A DNA stretch of 15,470 bases from Anaerolineales bacterium (GTDB lineage: Bacteria; Chloroflexota; Anaerolineae; Anaerolineales; UBA4823): assembly GCA_020853835.1 (NCBI GenBank), contig JADYYC010000264.1:1-15470 (forward strand). Direction: 5' to 3'. Of the stretch, positions 6,128 through 13,548 are shown one piece after another. The notes under the pieces were generated by a model. The model worked only from the letters and a program-made list of their open reading frames with translations. It ran no database searches and had not been told where the DNA came from. Each line of letters opens with the position of its first letter. The first letter of the stretch is position 1. Position numbers and translations under genes: made by a program.

Positions 6128-9100
6128 ATGAAAGACTTTTTATTCCGCGGCTCATTATCCGATCTTGACCCGGCGATTTATGACCTCACCCAACTAGAAG
6201 CCGAGAGACAGGTGCGGAAAATTATCATGATCCCGAGTGAAAGCCAATCGCCGCTGGCAGTGAGGGAGGCCTTGTCCTCAGCGTTTCAGAATATTTACGC
6301 CGAGGGTTATCCAGATGAAGAGACGCGCTGGATGGACGAACCCCAGATTCTGGACTACAAAGCCAGGCTGGGTCATTTCCGGCGCTATGCCGATCCGCGC
6401 TATTACAAGGGCGTCGAATACGCGGATCTGGTCGAGGCGCTTGCCCGCCGGCGGTGTGCCGAAGCCTTTGCGACGGATGGGGTGAGCGCGGATCAAATTT
6501 TCGTGAACGTGCAGCCGCTTTCGGGCGCCCCGGCGAACAACGCGATCTATCATGCGCTGATTAACCCGGGCGATACGATGATGGGCATGAACCTGCTTCA
6601 CGGTGGTCACCTATCGCACGGCTCATCCGTAAACCGCTCCGGTAAATACTACAATGCGGTGCACTACACCATCGATCCGCAAACCCAGCAGATCAATTAC
6701 GACCAGGTCGAAGCGCTGGCGGTCGAACACCGTCCAAAGTTTATCATCGCTGGTTATTCTTCATACCCCTGGACGATCGATTGGGCCCGTTTTCGCCAGA
6801 TTGCCGACCGGATTGGAGCGTACCTGTTTGCCGACATCGCCCATGTCGCCGGCCTGGTCATCGGCGGTGTGTTTCCCTCGCCGGTGGGCTACGCTGATGT
6901 GATCAGCTTTACCACCCACAAATCTCTTTGTGGTCCGCGAGGCGCGTGCATCCTGACCACCGATCCGAACCTGGCGCGCAAGATCGATCGGGCGGTGTTC
7001 CCAGGCGAGCAGGGAGGCCCGCACGTCAACACATTTGCTGCGATAGCGCTCACTTTCAAGCTGGCCCAAACTGAGCAGTTCCGCCAGCTTCAAGAACAAA
7101 TCGTTAAGAACTGCGCGGCTTTTACCCGGCGGTTGGAAGAGCACGGCTTCGCTATCCCATATGGCGGCACAAACACCCACCTGATGAACCTCGATTGCCG
7201 CTCAATCAAGAATGAAAATGGAGTTGCGCTCTCCGGCGATCAAGCCGCATGTATTCTTGACATCGCCGGAATCGTGACGAATCGCAACACCATCCCCGGC
7301 GATCGGTCGGCGCTAGACCCGTCCGGCATCCGGATGGGCACCCCCTGGGTCACCCAGCGCGGTTTCAAAGAGAAGGACCTGGTCGATCTGGCCGATATCA
7401 TATCGGATCTGCTGAAGGCGACGACGCCGTTTGCCCAGCAAGGCCGCAAAGGAATGGAGCGCAGAGCGCGCGTGGATTTCACGGCTCTGGACAGCGCTCG
7501 AATTGCCGTGCGCGACCTGGCCCGCAGAGCGGGATCGGATTTTGAGCCCCAATGCCACGGCTATCCACACTTTTACTACTCGGACGAACGCCCGAAGGGG
7601 GATTATGGCGTGTATGTATTGGGCGGTAATCGTGTGCGCAATTTCCTGAACTTCGCCTTTTCATCCGATGTCGAAGCCCTCGCCTCAGGTAAACACCAGA
7701 CCTCTGGTTTGAACACGCCGAAGGGCGAGGTTCAATGTTCGCTGGCCCGGCTGGAAAATGATCGATACCAGTTGACGGTGCCTGCCGAGGCGGCGGGCAC
7801 GGCGGCAAGCTGGCTGCGCGACCTGTCGGATGGATATGTGCACTTTGGCGACGACCCCTACCGTAAGCTCCCTGGGCCGGTTTGGGTGAGCGACGCCGAC
7901 CTTGAGCCAGTCCCACCAGATGACTCGAACCGGGTTGCATCGGATAAACCTTATTACATCGGCTGCCAGCCCCAGGAGGGCGCAGGCTTGCCAAAGTTCA
8001 AATGGGAAGAGACCGAAAAACCTTTACGGCGCACACCTATTTACGAGACTCACAAGAAATTAGGCGCAAAGCTGATCCCGTTTGCCGGCTGGGAGATGCC
8101 AGTTTGGTACACATCAGTTCTCGAGGAGCATCGTGCGGTCCGGGAGGCCGCGGGGTTATTCGACGTTGCCCACATGGGCGTTTATCAGGTTGAAGGCCCG
8201 GATGCGGTGATATTCCTTGATTGTGTTGTCGCAAATGATATCAGCGCGCTTGAAGTGGGTGAATCTTGTTACACCCATTTCCTTGATCCGGACGGGGAAG
8301 TCATCGACGACCTGCTCGTATATCACAGAGCGAAAGAAAAATACCTGCTCGTTGTCAACGCCTCGAATGACGACAAGGATTGGGCCTGGCTGAACAGTGT
8401 TCGAGATGGAAAAGTGCTGGTCCAGAACGACCGGCCAAATGCCAGGGTATTTGGCCGGAAGGTCGTGCTGCGCAATTTGCGCGACCCGAAAGAAGGCAAG
8501 GATATGCTGGTGGACCTGGCACTGCAGGGTCCACGCTCACGCGAGGTGCTGTTTGCATTGGATGTCGACGTGCCGACCCGCCAACGGATTTTGAAATTGA
8601 AACGCACCGAGCTTTGTGAAGCCAGGGTCGGTGGGTATGACCTGGTGATCTCGCGCACCGGATACACGGGCGAGAAGATGGCTTTTGAGCTATTTGTGCA
8701 TCCCGATAAAGCTGAAGCTCTTTTCAACGCGCTGCTCAAGGCCGGGGAACCGCTGGGCATCAAACCGATCGGCCTGGGGGCGCGCGATTCGCTGCGCACC
8801 GAAGCTGGCCTGCCGCTTTACGGACACGAGATGGGGTTTGGATCGGGCAAGCTTGCGGAGCCCGATCTCAGCGTCGCTCTGGCAGGGTTTGGTTCGTATG
8901 TCAAGCTGTACAAACCCTGGTTTATTGGACGTGACGCCTATCTCAAAAACCTGGGCACTCGTCATGGGATCGTGGTGCGTTTCCGTTTCGAGGAGAAAGG
9001 CATCAAAATGGCCCATCCAGGTGATCCCGTCCTGGAAGGTCGCGGAAAGGTGATCGGCTGGGTGACAAGCTGTGCAGTGGATACCGATGGCGCTTTGGTT

Positions 9101-9259
9101 GGACAGGCATATCTTGATCCGAAGTATAATGAGGAAGGACAGCAGATCCTAATTTTCCAAAGCGCGTCGGAAAAACTCGGAAAACCTCCTGCGTCTTTTA
9201 GATTAGGTGATCGCGCAGTTCTGGCTTCACCGGCCAGGGTGATCAGTCGCTTCATGTAA
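6128..9259 (+). CDS. glyA-gcvT: Fused serine hydroxymethyltransferase - aminomethyltransferase (GlyA-GcvT)
   Basis: A single open frame of 1043 residues joins two folate enzymes. Residues 20-435 are a PLP-dependent serine hydroxymethyltransferase (serine + THF to glycine + methylene-THF). It shows YAEGYP (57-62, general acid/base E59), HGGHLSHG (158-165), DIAHVAG (236-242), the PLP lysine K265 in TTHKSLCGPRG, and R402 in SGIRMGTP. Compared with E. coli GlyA it has about 26 extra residues between YAEGYP and RYY (63-90). Residues 634-1043 are glycine-cleavage T protein: AGLFDVAHMG (675-684), IDDL with probable catalytic D728, GYTGE (845-849) and GARDSLRTEAGL (884-895). Residues 445-630 are a linker whose part 495-566 resembles a degraded GcvT folate-binding half. 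I chose ATG 6128 over 6125 because AGGAG (6117-6121) is 6 nt from it. It probably forms an operon with the next aminotransferase. Both activities look intact; gcvH and gcvP are not nearby. Confidence 0.93.
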   Translation: MKDFLFRGSLSDLDPAIYDLTQLEAERQVRKIIMIPSESQSPLAVREALSSAFQNIYAEGYPDEETRWMDEPQILDYKARLGHFRRYADPRYYKGVEYADLVEALARRRCAEAFATDGVSADQIFVNVQPLSGAPANNAIYHALINPGDTMMGMNLLHGGHLSHGSSVNRSGKYYNAVHYTIDPQTQQINYDQVEALAVEHRPKFIIAGYSSYPWTIDWARFRQIADRIGAYLFADIAHVAGLVIGGVFPSPVGYADVISFTTHKSLCGPRGACILTTDPNLARKIDRAVFPGEQGGPHVNTFAAIALTFKLAQTEQFRQLQEQIVKNCAAFTRRLEEHGFAIPYGGTNTHLMNLDCRSIKNENGVALSGDQAACILDIAGIVTNRNTIPGDRSALDPSGIRMGTPWVTQRGFKEKDLVDLADIISDLLKATTPFAQQGRKGMERRARVDFTALDSARIAVRDLARRAGSDFEPQCHGYPHFYYSDERPKGDYGVYVLGGNRVRNFLNFAFSSDVEALASGKHQTSGLNTPKGEVQCSLARLENDRYQLTVPAEAAGTAASWLRDLSDGYVHFGDDPYRKLPGPVWVSDADLEPVPPDDSNRVASDKPYYIGCQPQEGAGLPKFKWEETEKPLRRTPIYETHKKLGAKLIPFAGWEMPVWYTSVLEEHRAVREAAGLFDVAHMGVYQVEGPDAVIFLDCVVANDISALEVGESCYTHFLDPDGEVIDDLLVYHRAKEKYLLVVNASNDDKDWAWLNSVRDGKVLVQNDRPNARVFGRKVVLRNLRDPKEGKDMLVDLALQGPRSREVLFALDVDVPTRQRILKLKRTELCEARVGGYDLVISRTGYTGEKMAFELFVHPDKAEALFNALLKAGEPLGIKPIGLGARDSLRTEAGLPLYGHEMGFGSGKLAEPDLSVALAGFGSYVKLYKPWFIGRDAYLKNLGTRHGIVVRFRFEEKGIKMAHPGDPVLEGRGKVIGWVTSCAVDTDGALVGQAYLDPKYNEEGQQILIFQSASEKLGKPPASFRLGDRAVLASPARVISRFM
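7610..7825 (+). other. Degenerate GcvT N-terminal-like module inside the fusion protein
   Basis: Residues 495-566 of the fusion repeat the pattern of residues 685-757 in the GcvT domain. For residues 495-542 the two align without a gap at a fixed offset of 190. They share V-Y, G500/G690, FL (506-507/696-697), D514/D704, AL (517-518/707-708), G521/G711, P531/P721, GEV (533-535/723-725) and L539/L729. The position of the probable catalytic Asp (D728) is S538 here, so the module should be non-catalytic, perhaps structural or folate-binding. This is a by-eye alignment; a profile search would settle it. Confidence 0.65.
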
Positions 9260-9324
9260 TCGATACGCCCGTTGGCGAACTGTTAATACCGGCTCGAGAT
9301 AAGGAATATTCCAAGGAGATGAAA

Positions 9325-10560
9325 ATGCAGACACCATGGGATCACCGCTTCGCACAGCGAACACAGCGAATGGGGAGTTCTGCCATTCGCGAGCTGCTGA
9401 AGCTGACCGAACAACCGGATATTATTTCATTTGGCGGAGGAATGCCTGCTCCAGATGTATTTCCATATGAAGAGTTCGTGGCGGCAAGCGAGCGGGTGTT
9501 GCGCGAACATGGGAGTGTAGCCCTGCAATATGGCGCCACTGAGGGATATAAGCCTTTGCGTGAGATGATTGTGCGCCATACCAATCGTTTTGGCATTGAG
9601 ATCACGCCTGACAACGTGTTGGTTACCTCTGGCTCGCAGCAGGCGCTGGATCTGCTGGGCAAGATCTTGATCAACCCAGGCGACCGGATTTTAGTCGAAT
9701 CGCCCACTTACCTGGGCGCGCTGCAAGCCTGGGCCAGCTATGGCGCGGAGTATGTCACGGTTCCGATGGATGAGAACGGGATGGTGACCGATGCGCTTGA
9801 AGAGGCGCTGAGAAGCGGCCCCAAGTTCATTTACGTCCTGCCCAATTTCCAAAATCCTACGGGGGTGACGTTATCGCTCGAGCGCCGTCACAAACTCATC
9901 GAATTAGCTGACCGCTACGGCGTGCCAATCGTCGAAGACGATCCTTACGGCCAGTTGCGCTTCGAGGGGGAGCATCTATCCCCGATCGTGGTGCTGGACA
10001 GCCAACTCCGAGAGAACGGCGATAAGTGCTACCGCGGAAACGTGATCTATTTGAGCACCTTCTCAAAGACACTGGCGCCGGGCTTGAGGCTGGCCTGGGT
10101 TATCGCGCCACCGGAAGTGATCCGTAAACTCGTCCAGGCAAAACAAGGGGCGGATCTTCACACCTCCACGTTCAACCAGCTCGTGGCGTACGAAGTTGCG
10201 CATGGCGGTTTCTTGGACCGGCATGTCAAGCTCATTCGCAAGGTTTATGGCGAGCGGCGAGACGTGATGCTGGGAGCGATGGATTCATATTTCCCGCCAG
10301 GCGTCGAATGGACTCAACCGAAAGGCGGGTTGTTCCTTTGGGGCACGATGCCTGAAGAGCTCGATGCAGCGGATGTGCTAAAGGACGCAATTGAGCAAAA
10401 GGTCGCCTTTGTCCCAGGGTCGGCATTCTTCCCTACCGGCGGTGGGCACAATACAATGCGGCTAAATTTCTCGAACGCCACTCCCGAAAGGATCCAAACC
10501 GGCATCGCCCGGCTAGGGAAAGTGCTTTACGATAAACTTGGCCAGCCGGTCTCGTCTTGA
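9325..10560 (+). CDS. PLP-dependent aminotransferase, class I/II (LysN/2-aminoadipate-like)
   Basis: A 411-residue fold-type I aminotransferase in the cytosol. Landmarks: SFGGGMPAPDVFP (35-47), TSGSQQALDL (101-110, phosphate cup), N177 in NPTG, D205 and Y208 in EDDPYG (PLP pyridine and O3'), the PLP lysine K248 in STFSKTLAPGLRLAW with R255, and the carboxylate-binding R379 in NTMRLNFS. The SFGGGMPAPDVFP start and overall pattern match the LysN/MocR-like group that uses 2-aminoadipate, branched-chain or aromatic amino acids; the exact substrate cannot be read from sequence. ATG 9325 was chosen because AAGGAG (9313-9318) is 6 nt upstream, whereas it directly abuts the ATG at 9319. It lies 65 nt after the GlyA-GcvT stop with no terminator between, so co-transcription is likely. 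The terminator at 10588-10619 follows. Confidence 0.92.
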   Translation: MQTPWDHRFAQRTQRMGSSAIRELLKLTEQPDIISFGGGMPAPDVFPYEEFVAASERVLREHGSVALQYGATEGYKPLREMIVRHTNRFGIEITPDNVLVTSGSQQALDLLGKILINPGDRILVESPTYLGALQAWASYGAEYVTVPMDENGMVTDALEEALRSGPKFIYVLPNFQNPTGVTLSLERRHKLIELADRYGVPIVEDDPYGQLRFEGEHLSPIVVLDSQLRENGDKCYRGNVIYLSTFSKTLAPGLRLAWVIAPPEVIRKLVQAKQGADLHTSTFNQLVAYEVAHGGFLDRHVKLIRKVYGERRDVMLGAMDSYFPPGVEWTQPKGGLFLWGTMPEELDAADVLKDAIEQKVAFVPGSAFFPTGGGHNTMRLNFSNATPERIQTGIARLGKVLYDKLGQPVSS

Positions 10561-10580
10561 CCTGCTGCGCGCTCATCTAT

Positions 10581-10625
10581 TAAACCCTTACAGCCAGTGG
10601 ATTTCGCCACTGGCTGTAATGTTTA
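10581..10625. terminator. Hairpin terminator between convergent genes
   Basis: A perfect 13-bp stem, TTACAGCCAGTGG (10588-10600) with CCACTGGCTGTAA (10607-10619), has a 6-nt loop. TAAAC/GTTTA (10581-10585 and 10621-10625) extends it past a small bulge. It lies between the convergent aminotransferase and FKBP genes, so it probably acts in both directions. The T-runs on either side are modest. Confidence 0.72.
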
Positions 10626-10675
10626 ATTTCATTGACTTGTAGGGCCGTGATGCGCTGCTGACCTGGGGCAGAATA

Positions 10676-11176
10676 TTATTTGATTTCTACCAATTCAACC
10701 TCAAAGATCAGCGTGGCGCCCGGCGGGATAACCCCGCCCGCCCCTTGAGACCCGTATCCCAGGTCTGGCGGGATGACCAACCGGCGCTTGCCGCCTGCCC
10801 GCATACCGGCAACGCCCTTATCCCACCCCTTAATGACTTCGCCTCGACCAAGCGTGAAGGTGAAGGGCTGGCCGCGATCGAGCGAGGAATCGAACTTGGT
10901 GCCGTCTTGCAGCCAGCCTGTGTAATGGACGCTGACGGTGTCTCCGGGCTGTGCCTGAGCGCCTTCTCCGACGAGCAAGTCCTCGTATTGCAAGCCTGAA
11001 GCGGTGGTGATCATATTACCCTCACCGATGGCTTGAGGCGCTTTTGTTGAGCGGGAACTCCAAATGAAAAAAGCGCTTGCAGCAATAATTAGAATGACCA
11101 CCACGACGATGGCGATGCGCGTGTTGCGCAGCCTGGCGGCCCGGCGTCTGGCGCGGTCAGAGCGAAGAGTCGACAT
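10676..11176 (-). CDS. Membrane-anchored FKBP-type peptidyl-prolyl cis-trans isomerase
   Basis: A 166-residue protein that catalyses cis-trans isomerisation of Xaa-Pro bonds. The N-terminus is Arg-rich (5-20), followed by a single hydrophobic helix (about 21-39, IAIVVVVILIIAASAFFIW), so it should be a type II-like membrane anchor with the catalytic domain outside the cytoplasm. Residues 58-166 are a complete FKBP domain: VHYTGWLQDGTKFDSS (83-98), EVIKGWDKGVAGM (113-125), RRLVIPPDLGYG (131-142) and GGVIPPGATLIFEVELVEI (147-165). The FKBP12-type pocket is kept (Y85, D96, V114, I115, W118, Y141, F158). The likely job is folding of secreted or envelope proteins. A GAGGA (11183-11187) lies 6 nt before ATG 11176. 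It is transcribed alone, divergent from the epimerase gene and convergent with the aminotransferase. Confidence 0.94.
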   Translation of the reverse strand: MSTLRSDRARRRAARLRNTRIAIVVVVILIIAASAFFIWSSRSTKAPQAIGEGNMITTASGLQYEDLLVGEGAQAQPGDTVSVHYTGWLQDGTKFDSSLDRGQPFTFTLGRGEVIKGWDKGVAGMRAGGKRRLVIPPDLGYGSQGAGGVIPPGATLIFEVELVEIK

Positions 11177-11226
11177 GTATTTTCCTCACAAGATACGTAA
11201 TCGGATTTGTTTGCAGTCCGAAATAT

Positions 11227-11255
11227 ATCATAACAGGACGCCGTCCGGTGATCAA
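11227..11255 (-). promoter_or_regulatory. Promoter of the FKBP gene
   Basis: On the minus strand, a -35 box TTGATC (11250-11255) and a -10 box TATGAT (11227-11232) are separated by 17 bp. The spacer contains a small inverted repeat, GGACG-C-CGTCC (11236-11246). The start site would be near 11220, giving a leader of about 43 nt. Confidence 0.55.
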
Positions 11256-11333
11256 TGGTCTATTAGAAGCGCACTTACTCTGGTCATGCGATGACCGGCG
11301 CCCACAGCCCTGCAACGTATCACCTACGATAAC

Positions 11334-11362
11334 TCGACAAATAAATGGATTGTCAATATAAT
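11334..11362 (+). promoter_or_regulatory. Promoter of the TIGR01777 gene
   Basis: A -35 box TCGACA (11334-11339; five of six consensus bases) and a consensus -10 box TATAAT (11357-11362) are spaced by exactly 17 bp. The start would fall near 11369, about 40 nt before the start codon. This is among the best promoter matches in the window. Confidence 0.66.
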
Positions 11363-11409
11363 TTTCATCAGCAATTCAAGCTCTCGTTCATCGTTTTTGG
11401 AGAAACTCT

Positions 11410-12321
11410 ATGAGGATCATTATTACCGGTGGAACTGGACTGGTTGGAACGGCGCTTGCGGTCGATTTGTTGAAAGATGGACATGAAGTTATTTTGCTGA
11501 GTCGTGACCCTGACCGGCATGCGCAGAAATCGCCGCAGGGGGCGAGGGTTGTCAAATGGGACGCGCGCTCCGCTGAAGGATGGGGCCATCTGGCAGAGGG
11601 TGCGGACGCGATCATCAACCTCGCCGGCGCAAATATCGGCGAAGGCCGTTGGACCGCCGAGCGAAAAAAGATCATTGTCGAGAGCCGGGAAAACGCGGGC
11701 AAAGCGGTGACACAGGCGGTGGCAGGGGCAAAGCAGAAGCCGGGGTTGGTCGTCCAATCATCTGGTGTGGATTTCTATGGAGTGCATGGGGAGGAGAAGA
11801 TCACCGAAAGCGATCATGCAGGTGAAGGATTTCTGAGCCAGGTAACGCGCGCCTGGGAAGAATCCACGCGTCCGGTTGAAGATTATAGTGTGCGCAGGGT
11901 CGTCTATCGCGGGGCGGTCGTGCTGGCAATGCAAGGGGGCGCGTTGCCGAGGATCCTGCTGCCATTCCGCCTCTTTGCTGGCGGTCCACTCGGAAGCGGG
12001 CGCCAATGGTTTTCCTGGGTGCATATCAAAGACCAGGTCGCGGCGCTGCGCTTTTTTATCGAGCACCCTGAGACAACGGGTGTCTATAACGTCAGCGCGC
12101 CCAATCCGGTGCAAAACAAAGAGCTTGCCCGCGCGATTGGCAAGGTAATGCACAGGCCGGGATTTATCCCGGTTCCAGCGTTTGTCATCCGCCTGTTGTT
12201 TGGCGAAATGTCGGTCACCGTCCTGGGAGGTCAGCGCGTTCTGCCTGATCGCCTGCAGAAAGCAAGTTTTAGCTTTGATTTTCAGACCATCGAGCAGGCC
12301 CTGCAAGACCTGTTGGCTTGA
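11410..12321 (+). CDS. TIGR01777 family NAD(P)-binding epimerase-like protein (extended/atypical SDR)
   Basis: A 303-residue Rossmann-fold protein of the YfcH/SDR39U1 type. Landmarks: GGTGLVG (7-13, dinucleotide binding), LLSRDP (29-34), NLAGANIGEGRW (70-81), SSGVDFYG (117-124, replacing the usual SSAxGYYG), GSGRQWFSWVHIKD (196-209, a family signature) and the VYNVSAPNPV element (225-234). The C-terminal segment from about 250 is the DUF1731-like tail with RVLPDRL (276-282). The canonical YxxxK catalytic pair is not obvious, as is normal for this family. The true substrate is unknown, and 'nucleoside-diphosphate sugar epimerase' names in databases are unproven. GGAG (11399-11402) lies 7 nt before ATG 11410. 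The GNAT-like gene follows after 99 bp. Confidence 0.9.
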   Translation: MRIIITGGTGLVGTALAVDLLKDGHEVILLSRDPDRHAQKSPQGARVVKWDARSAEGWGHLAEGADAIINLAGANIGEGRWTAERKKIIVESRENAGKAVTQAVAGAKQKPGLVVQSSGVDFYGVHGEEKITESDHAGEGFLSQVTRAWEESTRPVEDYSVRRVVYRGAVVLAMQGGALPRILLPFRLFAGGPLGSGRQWFSWVHIKDQVAALRFFIEHPETTGVYNVSAPNPVQNKELARAIGKVMHRPGFIPVPAFVIRLLFGEMSVTVLGGQRVLPDRLQKASFSFDFQTIEQALQDLLA

Positions 12322-12420
12322 GAAAATAGAAAAACAAGCAACCCGAAGCAATATTTCGTGTTAAGATAAACAGTCCATTGGCGATCCAATTCGTAATCCC
12401 AAGATCATTCAGAGGCAATC

Positions 12421-13548
12421 ATGTTGAATATAGAGAAAATTGACACCAGCTCGAAATCAACCGTTCGCCGTTTCGTTGAGATCCCTTTTCAATTCTACGT
12501 AAACACGCCGCAATGGGTTCCGCCCATCCGGATGGATGTCGAAACTGCGCTGAATCGTAAGAAACACCCTTTTTATGAGCACTCAGACGCGGACTTCTTC
12601 ATTGCGGTGCGGGACGGCAAAGATGTCGGTCGCCTGGCAGTCCTGGAGAACAAGAACTATAACAATTATCATGGCGCGAAGAAAGCCCAATTTTATTTTC
12701 TTGAATGCGAAGAAAACCAGGAGACCATCGAAGCGCTGTTCGAGCGTGCGTTTGATTGGGCCAGCGCCCGGGGTCTGGATACGATGTTTGGCCCGAAGGG
12801 CTTAGCCGCTCTGGATGGGTATGGGATACTGGTCGAGGGATTCGAACACCGCCAGATGATGACGATGATGAATTACAACCACCCCTATATACCCAGAATG
12901 CTCGAAGCGATGGGGTTCGAGAAAGAGGTGGATTTTGTCTCCTGCTACATTGGAACCAAAGACTTCACCATCCCCGAGCGCGTCCACCGCATTGCGGATC
13001 GAGTTCAGGAGCGAGGCACCCTGCGAGTCAAGCGGTTCAAAAGCAGGAAAGAGTTGATCGAATGGGCGCCCAGAATTGGCAATGCCTATAACAAAACTTT
13101 TGTGAACAACTGGGAATATGCGCCGCTTACCGATGCTGAGGTTAAATATATTGTCGATACGGTCGTCACGATCGCCGACTATCGCTTGATCAAAATCATC
13201 GTCCACGGCGATGACGTGGTTGGATTTCTTTTCGGTTTTGCAGATGTCTCTGCGGCCCTGCAACGCTGCAAAGGCCGCCTCTTTCCATTTGGGATCATTG
13301 ATGTTTTGCTCGAGATGAAGCGAACGAAATGGATTTCATTGAATGGCGAGGGTATCCTGGAAGAATTCCAGGGCCGGGGCGGGAACGCGCTGTTATACTC
13401 TGAGATGGAAAAAACCGTCAAGGATTTCCACTTCGAACATGCAGATTTAACCCAGGTCGCTGAAACGGCTGTGCAAATGCGCAACGATCTCATCAACCTC
13501 GGGGGCAAGCCCTATAAGAATCACCGGATTTACACACGGGCTATTTAA
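12421..13548 (+). CDS. GNAT-like (double-domain) protein of unknown substrate
   Basis: A 375-residue soluble protein. Residues 1-180 look like one acyltransferase-type half: FYEHSDADFFIAVRDGKDVGRLAV (51-74), a helix ETIEALFERAFDWASARG (101-118), then MFGPKG (122-127). Residues 200-375 look like a second half: DDVVGFLFGFADVS (264-277), and GILEEFQGRGGNALLYSEME (311-330), where QGRGGN (317-322) resembles the GNAT acetyl-CoA pyrophosphate loop. Homologues known to me are annotated only as GNAT-family or YghO-like hypothetical proteins, so the acyl acceptor is unknown. AGAGG (12411-12415) lies 5 nt before ATG 12421. No terminator separates it from the TIGR01777 gene, so the two may share a transcript. 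Its 3' end overlaps the convergent zinc-ribbon gene by 8 nt. Confidence 0.78.
   Translation: MLNIEKIDTSSKSTVRRFVEIPFQFYVNTPQWVPPIRMDVETALNRKKHPFYEHSDADFFIAVRDGKDVGRLAVLENKNYNNYHGAKKAQFYFLECEENQETIEALFERAFDWASARGLDTMFGPKGLAALDGYGILVEGFEHRQMMTMMNYNHPYIPRMLEAMGFEKEVDFVSCYIGTKDFTIPERVHRIADRVQERGTLRVKRFKSRKELIEWAPRIGNAYNKTFVNNWEYAPLTDAEVKYIVDTVVTIADYRLIKIIVHGDDVVGFLFGFADVSAALQRCKGRLFPFGIIDVLLEMKRTKWISLNGEGILEEFQGRGGNALLYSEMEKTVKDFHFEHADLTQVAETAVQMRNDLINLGGKPYKNHRIYTRAI

Noticed and set aside
11758..12351. A 197-residue open frame on the minus strand
   Set aside because: It is the antisense shadow of the TIGR01777 gene, which has clear motifs, a promoter and a Shine-Dalgarno.
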